From Deltaproteobacteria bacterium IMCC39524 (GTDB lineage Bacteria; Desulfobacterota; Desulfuromonadia; Desulfuromonadales; BM103), in NCBI GenBank assembly GCA_029667085.1, contig JARUHJ010000002.1, positions 124,001 to 188,000 of the forward strand: a stretch of DNA of 64,000 nt, given 5' to 3'. Each line of letters begins with the position of its first letter. Position 1 is the stretch's first letter. The notes under the pieces were generated by a model. The model did no database searches, was not told the origin of the DNA, and saw only the letters and a program-made list of their open reading frames with translations. A program made the translations under genes and the position numbers. Shown here piece after piece: positions 59,901-64,000 of this stretch.

Positions 59901-62729
59901 AATGATATCGTTTATGGCGGGATCGGCAATGATACCCTCTACGGGATGGCCGGTAATGATACCCTCTACGGCGAAGCAGGCAATGATGAACTGTTTGGCG
60001 GTGCGGGTGATGACTTCCTCGATGGTGGGGCTGACATCAACATTCTTCATGGGGGTGACGGTAACGACACCATGATCGGTGGTGTGGGCGCTGACACCTT
60101 CAACGGTGGGATTGGTGTTGTTGATGCTGGCAACGACACCGTAAGTTATGTCAACTCAACGGATGGAATTGAGGCCTCTCTGTATGCCGGCAATGGCACC
60201 GCAGGTGATGCCGCAAATGACTCTTACAACGGCATTGAAAACCTGATTGGTGGTTCCGGCGATGATACTCTGATTGGCAGTTCCAGCGACAACCTCCTTT
60301 CTGGGGGCAGCGATGGCAACGATACGGTCAGCTATGCGGACGATGGCAGCGGTGTCGATGCCTCACTCACAAGCAATACCGGTATTGGTACTGCTATCGG
60401 TACAGATAAGTACAGCAGCATCGAAAACCTCATCGGTGGTTCCGGAAAAGACTCTCTGACAGGGAATGGTGAAGATAACCTTCTCGCAGGCGGTTCCGGT
60501 GACGACACCCTGGTGGGTATGGCTGGTAGCGATACCCTCGTCGGTGGAGAAGGGGGTGACAGCCTCGTGGGCGGTGGTGGCAACGATTATGCGAGCTATG
60601 CTGGCGCTGCTGATGCCGGCGCTGGCGTGGGTGTTACCGCTTCCCTTGCCAATTCTCTAATCAACACTGGCGAGGCCGAGAACGATAGCTACAGCAGTAT
60701 AGTGAATCTGATTGGTTCTGCTTACAACGACACGCTTGTTGGTAATAGCAGTCAGAACACCCTCATCGGTGGCTTAGGCAACGACACACTCGAGGGCGGT
60801 GCTGGTGGCGATTCTTTAGTGGGTGGCGAAGGCGAAGACACGGCCGACTATACATTGTCAAATGCTGCGGTCACCATTTCACTGATAGACAACACTGCGA
60901 CCGGTGGCCATGCTCAAGATGATAGATTAGACAGAGTAGAGAACCTGATTGGCTCCAATCACTATGACAAACTGACTGGTAATGATGACCCCAACATCCT
61001 TTCTGGCGGTTTGGGCAATGACTCCTTGTATGGCGGCTTGGGCAATGACACCCTTTACGGTGAAGATGGCTACGACTGGATTTATGGCGGCGACGGAGAA
61101 GATTACCTGGATGGTGGTGCTGGGGAGTACACCAGACTTTACGGCGAGAATGGCGATGACACCATTATTGGTGGCGTGGACAAGGACTATTTGTACGGGG
61201 GCAATGACAATGATAGCCTGCGGGCTGGAGCTGGTGCGGATAACCTTGATGGTGGTGCCGGAAATGATACTCTTTACGGCGAGGATGGCAATGACACCCT
61301 TAGCGGCCAAAGTGGGAATGATTTACTTTATGGGGGTACCGGAAGCGATTTCCTAAGTGGTGGTATTGACGCCGATATCCTTTATGGGGAGGAGGATGGC
61401 GACAGGTTGGATGGTGGTTCTGGTAATGACTATTTATACGGAGGAGCTGCTGATGATACTCTTGTTGGGGGCTGGGGAGGAGATAGATTAGAAGGTGGCG
61501 CTGGCAACGACACTGCTGATTATTCTGCTTCAACGGTCGCTGTCAATGTTTCTCTGCTTGACGGTAGCGCTTCTGGTGGACACGCCGATGGCGATACTTT
61601 CGATAGTATCGAGAACTTGGTTGGGACTAACAATTTTGCAGGTGATATTCTCACCGGTGATGGTGAAAACAACCTCTTAAGCGGACTTGGCGGCAACGAC
61701 ATACTCGATGGCGGATTAGGCAATGACACTCTGGTAGGGGGACTTGGGGACGACATCTTGATTGGCGGTTTGGGTAATGATGTTTTGGATGGTGGAGCCG
61801 GTGCCGATGAATTTGTGGGTGGTGGCGGTATTGATACAGTCACCTATGAAAATAGTGCCTCAGGTGTGGTTGTTTCGCTTTCTGGTGGAATTACCCCTGA
61901 TGGTGAGGCTATAGGAGACACCTTTTCTAGTATAGAAAATATCATTGGTACATCAAAAGGAGACACCATTAAGGGCAACTCTTTAGCGAACGTCATCGAA
62001 GGCGGTGATGGAGCTGATAATATGGACGGCGGCTTGAATACTGACGGACTTGACATAGCGAGCTATGCCCACGCTTCGGGAGACGTTATCGTTGACCTTT
62101 CGATCTCTGGTATTCAGGACACCGGCTCCGCCGGTTCAGATACCCTGAATAACTTCGAAGGCTTACAAGGCTCGAGTTTTAATGACGATTTGACCGGTGA
62201 TGATTTTAGTAACTGGATCGACGGCGGCGCTGGCAACGACACCATCGATGGCGGCGCTGGTAACGACACCCTCCACGGCGGCGCTGGCGATGACATCTTG
62301 CATGTCTCTGCTGTCCCGGCTAACGTGCCAGGCCTTGTTGACGGTGGGAGTGGGAGCGAGGTCGACGGTGACACTCTGGTGCTGCATGACCTGGTTCATG
62401 AGAATGTCGTTGCGTACGATTTTACTGAGATTGCCGGGGCGGATGGGCGACTGGTTGATCTTGAAATTCTCGATATCAGAGGTGATGGTGCCAATACTCT
62501 GATTGCGATTACCGGTCAGGATGTACAAAACATGGTGGACGACGGTGTTACATCGAAGTTGATCGTTAAGGCAGATAACGGCGATGAACTCGATCTCACT
62601 GCCTTTGGCCCGGGGGAGATCTGTACCCCAGATGCCACTCTTCCTAACCCGGATGCCGTTACAACGTATACAATTACTGACACAGATTCGAATCCTCTAG
62701 CTACGATTGAATGGCATGCCGCCGTGTAA
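47910..62729 (+). CDS. Giant RTX adhesin secreted by the type I system (4,939 residues)
   Basis: The N-terminal ~120 residues (VDLLLRFSDGTFVIIPNGAL) probably form the retention/entry module of large adhesins. Then come Ig-like units (about 210-413), cadherin-like units (415-827, YNYAENQVEG, ISSDGQISIT), and a long array of VCBS/cadherin-like domains ending GTNDAP (about 830-2850). Further Ig-like domains with FDEAMD-type motifs (about 3080-3670) follow. A beta-rich segment precedes an RTX block of GGxGxDxLxG nonapeptides (about 3990-4800) that binds calcium, and the last 140 residues hold the secretion signal. GGGAG precedes the chosen ATG; another ATG lies four codons upstream. Function: calcium-rigidified surface adhesion. 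It is the SiiE/LapA position of the locus. Confidence 0.93.
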   Translation: MAKSTDGEKGNTVIEGIEQGQQVEVALIAPDGTISLPQPAENLESVSVADVDLLLRFSDGTFVIIPNGALDAAINSEQAVFFTTDDSDNDHQSSLGDLFKMVGITRIAGPGSVRVVSENVEVIQALEEDVDPEKHDYDPAPSRESSLKDKSTLSDPVETASSGAALNGKGPGTGATDPSSFLEETSDPVVPRTTPRPTVYQAAKETEDLSEPTVTLDANITADDIINIAESGGDVTVTGTAGGGARAGDVVTLTVNGINSFGLVQGDMTFSAVVAGSDLVADGDYTIDASITSAGSSNPGTDTEGYGVDIKAPAPTIELDASLAAADVVAIADDGGSVAITGTVGGDAQVGDLVTLTVNGVDFIGLVQTDLSFSIDVAGSGLVDGEGVVDAALITSPDIAGNPSLLGTDTVQYDLGAPELAVGQSYNYAENQVEGNVIAIVAASDDIGVTDFRFSASGTNLSADGYYTISSDGQISITSAGVAAGVAQNDFEPVEGDMVAFVSASDAVGVTDFRFSASGTNLSADGFYTISSEGQISITSDAVVAGVAQNDFESGFNSSIYDIEADDGAGTWSPFVNITLNDINSFNYVIEAGDAAGKWSSAENIILNVTNVDEAAPEVASDQIFNYAEDRSEGDVVATVAATDDVGVVAYRISSGNDNGYFAIDTNGQITLTADGVASAVNDYDTNPNSFDLGIQAVDAAGKWSTEKTITLDVFGDVNSVDLTPPEVTKGQSFSYAENQAADAVVATVAASDARGVVRYEIVTGNDNGYFSIDADGQIKITGDGVAATTNDFDDGVDSFILGVRAYDAANNPSIVEDVTLFVTNVNEAPAGTDKTITMLEDGSHSFAASDFGFTDPSDLLENNLAAVEITTVPGAGTLTLNGIDVNAGDLIAAADIHNLVYQPTADDNGNGYASFTFKVQDDGGTANGGINLDPSANVITFDITPVNDAPVATADAQTTEENTVLSSNVPTATDVDDTIASYQLVGDVSEGTLTFNADGSYSFDPETAFDNLADGDSRDVTFTYTATDDFGDVSDAQTVTITVTGKNDAPVATADAQTTEENTVLSSNVPTATDVDGTIASYQLVGDVAEGTLTFNADGSYSFDPETAFDNLADGDSRDVTFTYTATDDFGEVSDAQTVTITVTGTNDAPVATADAQTTEENTVLSSNVPTATDVDGTIDRYQLVDTAAEGSLTFSPDGSYTFNPGTDFDDLAAGVSRNVTFTYTATDNSGATSAIQTVTITVTGTNDAPVATPDAQTTEENTVLNSNVPVATDVDGTITDYQLVDTVTEGSLAFSSDGSYTFTPGTDFDDLADGASRDVTFTYTATDNLGEPSALQTVTVTVTGSNDAPTTSSVALAPIAEDGVRLITTGELLANANDVDSASGSLTINNLVISSGNGSLNDNGDGTWNYTPAADDDTNVSFSYDISDGIDSVVGSATLDITPVNDAPVATPDAQSTEENTVLSSNVPVATDVDGTIDRYQLVDTVAEGSLAFSPDGSYTFNPGTDFDDLAAGASRDVTFTYTATDNSGATSAIQTVTLTVNGTNDAPVVTPDAQTTEENTVLNSNVPVATDVDGTITDYQLVDTVTEGSLAFSSDGSYTFTPGTDFDDLADGASRDVTFTYTATDNLGEPSALQTVTVTVTGSNDAPTTSSVALAPIAEDGVRLITTGELLANANDVDSASGSLTINNLVISSGNGSLNDNGDGTWNYTPAADDDTNVSFSYDISDGIDSVVGSATLDITPVNDAPTTTPITLDPIAEDSGVLVITQAELLANVSDVDDNSHTVSNLGITSGSGTLIDIGGGTWNYTPAANDDTSVSFSYTITDNGTTNGAPDPKSVNGSATLEITPVNDAPVVADIDVTGAVTEMIVPSGNLTDSGTISFSDVDLSDSHSVSLVTSSAGALGSLSVNVIQTDGTGNGGVINWGYTVAASDVEFLAAREIKVETFSFDVLDGQGGSVSRTVEVTITGTNDEPVIDVANVTGDILEMGTPVGNLTASDTITFSDVDLNDIHSIGLVSSPLTQLTLGTLTASVTAGTDNTSGLGGEITWLYTVEASAVEFLGDGQLHSETFSFDVIDGQGGSVPQTVTITITGTSDGINNPPVVDVVDVTGEVTEMIVPDGNLTNSGTIGFSDVDVMDIHSVSSVTASEDALGNFAANVTTDTTGTGIGGVVTWTYYVDALAVEYLALDETKVETFSFYVLDDRGGAVERTVEVTITGTNDAPTIDVVATDAAGAITETDGPVVDPSDLTDSGTISYADVDLTDTHTATITSDVTGYLGAFTLDAAVDTDARTVGWDFKIDPTLVEYLAADQELVQSYTVTIKDQHDEPVDQIVTITVTGTNDAPVINAITKTDVSEQTDTDVLTSEIDVTFTDIDLADVDHSASITDVTYSGVFTGLTLDKAALIDLISVGTVTKAEGSDAGSLTLTFEAGSTAFDYLADGEIVTLTYTAEVDDGDGDTDTQNFVVEITGTNDVPTIDVVATDAAGAITETDGPVVDPSDLTDSGTISYADVDLTDTHTATITSDVTGYLGVFTLDAAVDTDARTVGWDFKIDPTLVEYLAADQELVQSYTVTIKDNNGEPVNQIVKVTITGTNDAPVAVADTANAVEAGGVDNDITGSNATGNVLTNDQDVDSAAGGETKAVLAVSGDTANVGVDVIGTYGTLTLNANGSYTYVVDESNSTVQELRISGQTVSESFAYTMADGQGSTSSSTLTITVKGSNDAPVAVADTGSAEEAGGVDNGTLGSNATGNVLTNDTDVDSELNGETKAVSAVSGDSSNVDKAVVGTYGTLTLSADGSYTYVVDENNADVQALRVAGETVSEEFSYTVVDAGGLSSSSTLTITVEGRNDAPTAIEMLGTVVNDKADAGTLISVLSGVDVDAGDTFTYKLVDDVNFADNALVEIVGNELRVKTDGTIDYDTNPTLEIKVEVTDAEGLSHEESLTVNVINLDDGPPEIVLDQSYIYLEGQSDPGGGLGKVVATVAATDDIGVTDFRFTDGYDVNGDGSLYDHTTSADGFFTISSNGQISLVDFDGTANDYDDGVFRFEYLVEATDAVGETTGVWSAPEKVVLSVIDNPSDNTVSAVNATITMSDSQLAIDETAIVTIKFDEPIDASTFSLDDLSAQRGDFLLDDLTQDDLDLSLWTATFTPDAGIQEAANYISLDLTGVEDSNGAPGIGNSLSEVYEIDTLRPTVIIDVAEENLDSVSVKTSLVTFTFSEPVTDFTKADLAITLDANGDPVGWLSDPVDAGGTGRFYTATFTPYAGVEVTGNTITLKDGSVYDALLNTNLGDLPTDSFNIDTRLPSVEIDGVTVSDDLIVDSETGTLETFTVTVTFDETMDTNTPPTLSFIDGAGVTITDPAATLGLTLNTITSGWDLTDKKTYTAIYSVSDENVDLSNIQIGVTDALDAAGNPQQNYDYTSGPQFAVETENPTVKITTSGHDSIVSDDDPTVTYNLEFSEEAVFAQGDLAISGGALVDGSFAFDGQIASFQVTASNNSDDPLVVTVEETVVDLNGNSLALVDNSSTLPVDRINPSVATPFGITVSDTLINEADAASITSFTVKVTFDEAMDVNTPPTLSFLDGAGVVINDPVISLGLTFNSDNSGWNGTGKTYTATYTVSDENVELSNIKVGVTGALDAAGNEQVLYDYTVGPSFEVDTTSPKPFIEKIDPVAGDNTLDYLESLNEYTTITGTVGGDDIATGYTVTLNINGTPSDYVFGPLLDPSFDEHFSIDVLTADLVADFDGDPGTDNVISATVTTTDAAGNVGTSPVFDWSYKTDLTTPFFTSTLYTGSAFKVDLDGTPFPGAPEGDVDSSPAGQAYLETLVGSDGDDTINHNSAFSADETKWAKRLHLDFSVFTAVTLITLQFDAAIAGVPGFGLEVANADVQRTGDTFTITPDNPLSSDDDLDIKIVYSVDSVLPSVDFFSAHVKVDGDGVPAEDDLYFTWRDATDEDSFTVPIDADDLTKGYMMVLPREGLGVQIEAGEGSDEVYAGAGNDIVYGGIGNDTLYGMAGNDTLYGEAGNDELFGGAGDDFLDGGADINILHGGDGNDTMIGGVGADTFNGGIGVVDAGNDTVSYVNSTDGIEASLYAGNGTAGDAANDSYNGIENLIGGSGDDTLIGSSSDNLLSGGSDGNDTVSYADDGSGVDASLTSNTGIGTAIGTDKYSSIENLIGGSGKDSLTGNGEDNLLAGGSGDDTLVGMAGSDTLVGGEGGDSLVGGGGNDYASYAGAADAGAGVGVTASLANSLINTGEAENDSYSSIVNLIGSAYNDTLVGNSSQNTLIGGLGNDTLEGGAGGDSLVGGEGEDTADYTLSNAAVTISLIDNTATGGHAQDDRLDRVENLIGSNHYDKLTGNDDPNILSGGLGNDSLYGGLGNDTLYGEDGYDWIYGGDGEDYLDGGAGEYTRLYGENGDDTIIGGVDKDYLYGGNDNDSLRAGAGADNLDGGAGNDTLYGEDGNDTLSGQSGNDLLYGGTGSDFLSGGIDADILYGEEDGDRLDGGSGNDYLYGGAADDTLVGGWGGDRLEGGAGNDTADYSASTVAVNVSLLDGSASGGHADGDTFDSIENLVGTNNFAGDILTGDGENNLLSGLGGNDILDGGLGNDTLVGGLGDDILIGGLGNDVLDGGAGADEFVGGGGIDTVTYENSASGVVVSLSGGITPDGEAIGDTFSSIENIIGTSKGDTIKGNSLANVIEGGDGADNMDGGLNTDGLDIASYAHASGDVIVDLSISGIQDTGSAGSDTLNNFEGLQGSSFNDDLTGDDFSNWIDGGAGNDTIDGGAGNDTLHGGAGDDILHVSAVPANVPGLVDGGSGSEVDGDTLVLHDLVHENVVAYDFTEIAGADGRLVDLEILDIRGDGANTLIAITGQDVQNMVDDGVTSKLIVKADNGDELDLTAFGPGEICTPDATLPNPDAVTTYTITDTDSNPLATIEWHAAV
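50754..51660 (+). repeat. Three tandem ~303-bp VCBS-domain repeats in the adhesin gene
   Basis: Units begin at GACGCGCCGGTGGCGACTGC (50755, 51055, 51355) and are almost identical over the first two; the third diverges in its second half. This is evidence of recent domain duplication. Confidence 0.9.
51675..53119 (+). repeat. Exact direct repeat of about 548 bp (51675-52222 and 52572-53119)
   Basis: The two copies, 897 bases apart, look identical to the base when compared by eye, including synonymous positions. They encode a VCBS unit plus a following cadherin-like unit. Such a repeat is a hotspot for domain-number change and for assembly error. Confidence 0.88.
54582..55665 (+). repeat. Second duplicated adhesin segment (~300 bp, offset 759)
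   Basis: The segment from ACGATCGATGTGGTAGCGAC at 54582 recurs at 55341 with only scattered base differences (for example GCC/GTC) until the copies part near ATCAAGGATCAG versus ATTAAGGACAAC. Confidence 0.85.
59880..62290 (+). repeat. RTX nonapeptide array at the adhesin C terminus
   Basis: Dozens of GGxGNDxLxG-type units are present, in blocks separated by NLIGS-type spacers (SYADDGSGVDASL, DYSASTVAVNVSLLDG). The array continues nearly to the last 140 residues, ending GGAGNDTLHGGAGDDILH. Confidence 0.93.
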
Positions 62730-62752
62730 AGGCTTCGATCCGCCAGGAGAGC

Positions 62753-64000
62753 ATGAACGTCCTTTTTGCCCATCAAAATTTCCCGGGTCAGTTCAAACAC
62801 CTGGCACCACACGTGGCGGCCGACCCAAACAACCGGGTCGTGGCTTTACACATCAATTCTGCACCCAGGCTGCCGGGTGTCGAAATGGTGAGTTACTCTC
62901 CAGAAAGAGGCACGACGCCAAAAATACACCCCTGGGTCTCGGACCTGGAAACCAAGGTTATCCGCGGCGAGGCGGCCTGCCGAGCGGCTAAAAGACTGAA
63001 GCAGTCAGGATTTAACCCGGATGTCATCGTTGCTCATCCTGGTTGGGGCGAGAGCTTGTTCTTGAAAGATGTCTGGCCGAACGCCAAACTTGGGATTTAT
63101 TGCGAATACTACTACCAGGCCGAGGGTGGAGACGTTAATTTTGACCCGGAGTTTTCCAGAGGTGAAAACGATGATCCTTGCCGCATTCGCCTGAAGAATG
63201 CTTTTTATGCCTTGCAGATGGCAGAGGTAAAGGCAGGTCTTTCTCCCACACACTGGCAGCGTTCCACCTTTCCAGAGCCGTTCCGCAATAGAATCAGCGT
63301 GGTCCATGATGGGATTGATACCAACTCTGTACGTCCTGACCCCAATTCCACTTTGCAACTTAAAACCAGGGGAGGGGACGACTTCACGTTGACCAAAAAT
63401 GATGAAATCATCACTTTTGTCAATCGTAACCTGGAGCCTTATCGTGGTTACCATATCTTTATGCGGGCACTGCCGAAAATCCTGCAAGAAAGGCCCCGTG
63501 CGCGCGTCTTGATCGTTGGCGGAGATGACACAAGTTACGGACAGAAACCCGAACAATCGGGTGTTTCTAAGTCTAAAGGAAAAAGTTGGAAGCAAATTTT
63601 TCTGGATGAAGTCAGTCCTGAACTCGATTTAAGCAGAGTGCATTTTCTTGGTAAACTTCCTTACCGGCAGTATCTTGATCTTTTGCAACTATCGACCGTG
63701 CATGTTTACTTGACTTACCCCTTTGTGTTGAGTTGGAGTCTGTTAGAAGCCATGAGCACAGGGTGCTCCATCGTGGCAAGTGATACCGCCCCGGTTCGAG
63801 AGGCGGTTCATCACAATGAAACGGGCAGATTGGTGGACTTTTTCGATGTTGATGGCTTGGCTGAAAATGTCATTGAACTCTGCCAAAAACCTGATGAACG
63901 TCTACGGCTTGGAGCTGCTGCCAGGACTTTTGCGGTCGAACACTACGACCTGTCCAAAATTTGCTTGCCAGGGCAACTGAGATGGCTGGAAGATTTAGCT
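62753..64000 (+). CDS. GT4-type glycosyltransferase (3' end outside window)
   Basis: The 416 residues visible start MNVLFAHQNFPGQFKHLAPH with AGGAG 5 bases before the ATG. The GT-B fold is suggested by an N-terminal domain ending VVHDGIDTN, then TFVNRNLEPYRGYHIFMRAL, ARVLIVGGDDTSYG, and the donor-site motif YPFVLSWSLLEAMSTGCSIV followed by REAVHHNETGRLVDFFD. The EAM-x-x-G-x-x-(V)-A-S motif marks GT family 4. It begins 23 bases after the adhesin stop. Large glycosyltransferases like this often accompany giant secreted adhesins; whether it glycosylates the adhesin or makes exopolysaccharide is open. Confidence 0.88.
   Translation, partial: MNVLFAHQNFPGQFKHLAPHVAADPNNRVVALHINSAPRLPGVEMVSYSPERGTTPKIHPWVSDLETKVIRGEAACRAAKRLKQSGFNPDVIVAHPGWGESLFLKDVWPNAKLGIYCEYYYQAEGGDVNFDPEFSRGENDDPCRIRLKNAFYALQMAEVKAGLSPTHWQRSTFPEPFRNRISVVHDGIDTNSVRPDPNSTLQLKTRGGDDFTLTKNDEIITFVNRNLEPYRGYHIFMRALPKILQERPRARVLIVGGDDTSYGQKPEQSGVSKSKGKSWKQIFLDEVSPELDLSRVHFLGKLPYRQYLDLLQLSTVHVYLTYPFVLSWSLLEAMSTGCSIVASDTAPVREAVHHNETGRLVDFFDVDGLAENVIELCQKPDERLRLGAAARTFAVEHYDLSKICLPGQLRWLEDLA

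Overview
The window looks like chromosomal DNA of a Desulfuromonadia/Geobacter-type bacterium. The evidence is a menaquinol-type Rieske/cytochrome b complex with a pentaheme cytochrome, a PpcA-like triheme c7 cytochrome, two GEMM-I type cyclic-dinucleotide riboswitches, an MJ0042 zinc-ribbon protein, and a complete selA-selB-selD cluster that itself contains selenocysteine codons. The species cannot be named from the sequence alone.

Layout. 1-6.5 kb is housekeeping and respiratory: a zinc-ribbon membrane protein (partial) and hpt on the minus strand, then a DUF1573 protein and a Rieske / cytochrome b / pentaheme cytochrome c operon on the plus strand, a degenerate metallo-beta-lactamase-fold protein, and tRNA-Arg(CCG). 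6.5-24.1 kb is an accessory region just downstream of that tRNA. It carries an Acr3 arsenite permease, an outer-membrane barrel, tiny membrane proteins, methyltransferases, a sulfatase-family envelope enzyme, a serine recombinase, a MocR/FMN-oxidase pair, two GEMM riboswitch units and a TpsB-like transporter with a Pro/Thr repeat protein. Nearly every transcription unit here is bounded by a copy, or half-copy, of one dispersed repeat of about 180 bp. All copies point the same way whatever the gene orientation, so the region resembles a cassette array.

24-34 kb carries envelope and signalling genes: two alpha/beta hydrolases, a LprI-MliC-META fusion, an HD-GYP sensor, and a MoxR/VWA-like pair. 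34.4-39.3 kb is a minus-strand selenocysteine operon: AhpD-like selenoprotein, selA, selB, selD. Two of its genes contain in-frame TGA read as Sec (selD codon 14; AhpD-like codon 44 in a CxxU motif). Conventional gene calling would truncate selD and miss the AhpD-like gene.

39.8-64 kb is a giant-adhesin type I secretion locus organised like Salmonella SPI-4 (Sii): TolC-like protein with an unusual triplicated N-terminal module, MotB/SiiA-like protein, HlyD-type adaptor, MotA/SiiB-like protein with a repeated coiled-coil tail, a 4,939-residue RTX adhesin, and a glycosyltransferase running off the window. No ABC ATPase (SiiF/LapB equivalent) is visible.

The main candidates for something undescribed are the unidirectional repeat/cassette array with its serine recombinase, the riboswitch-controlled EFDYSPR repeat protein next to an atypical TpsB pair, and the modified SPI-4-like machine. 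All function calls come from reading motifs by eye; no database search was possible.
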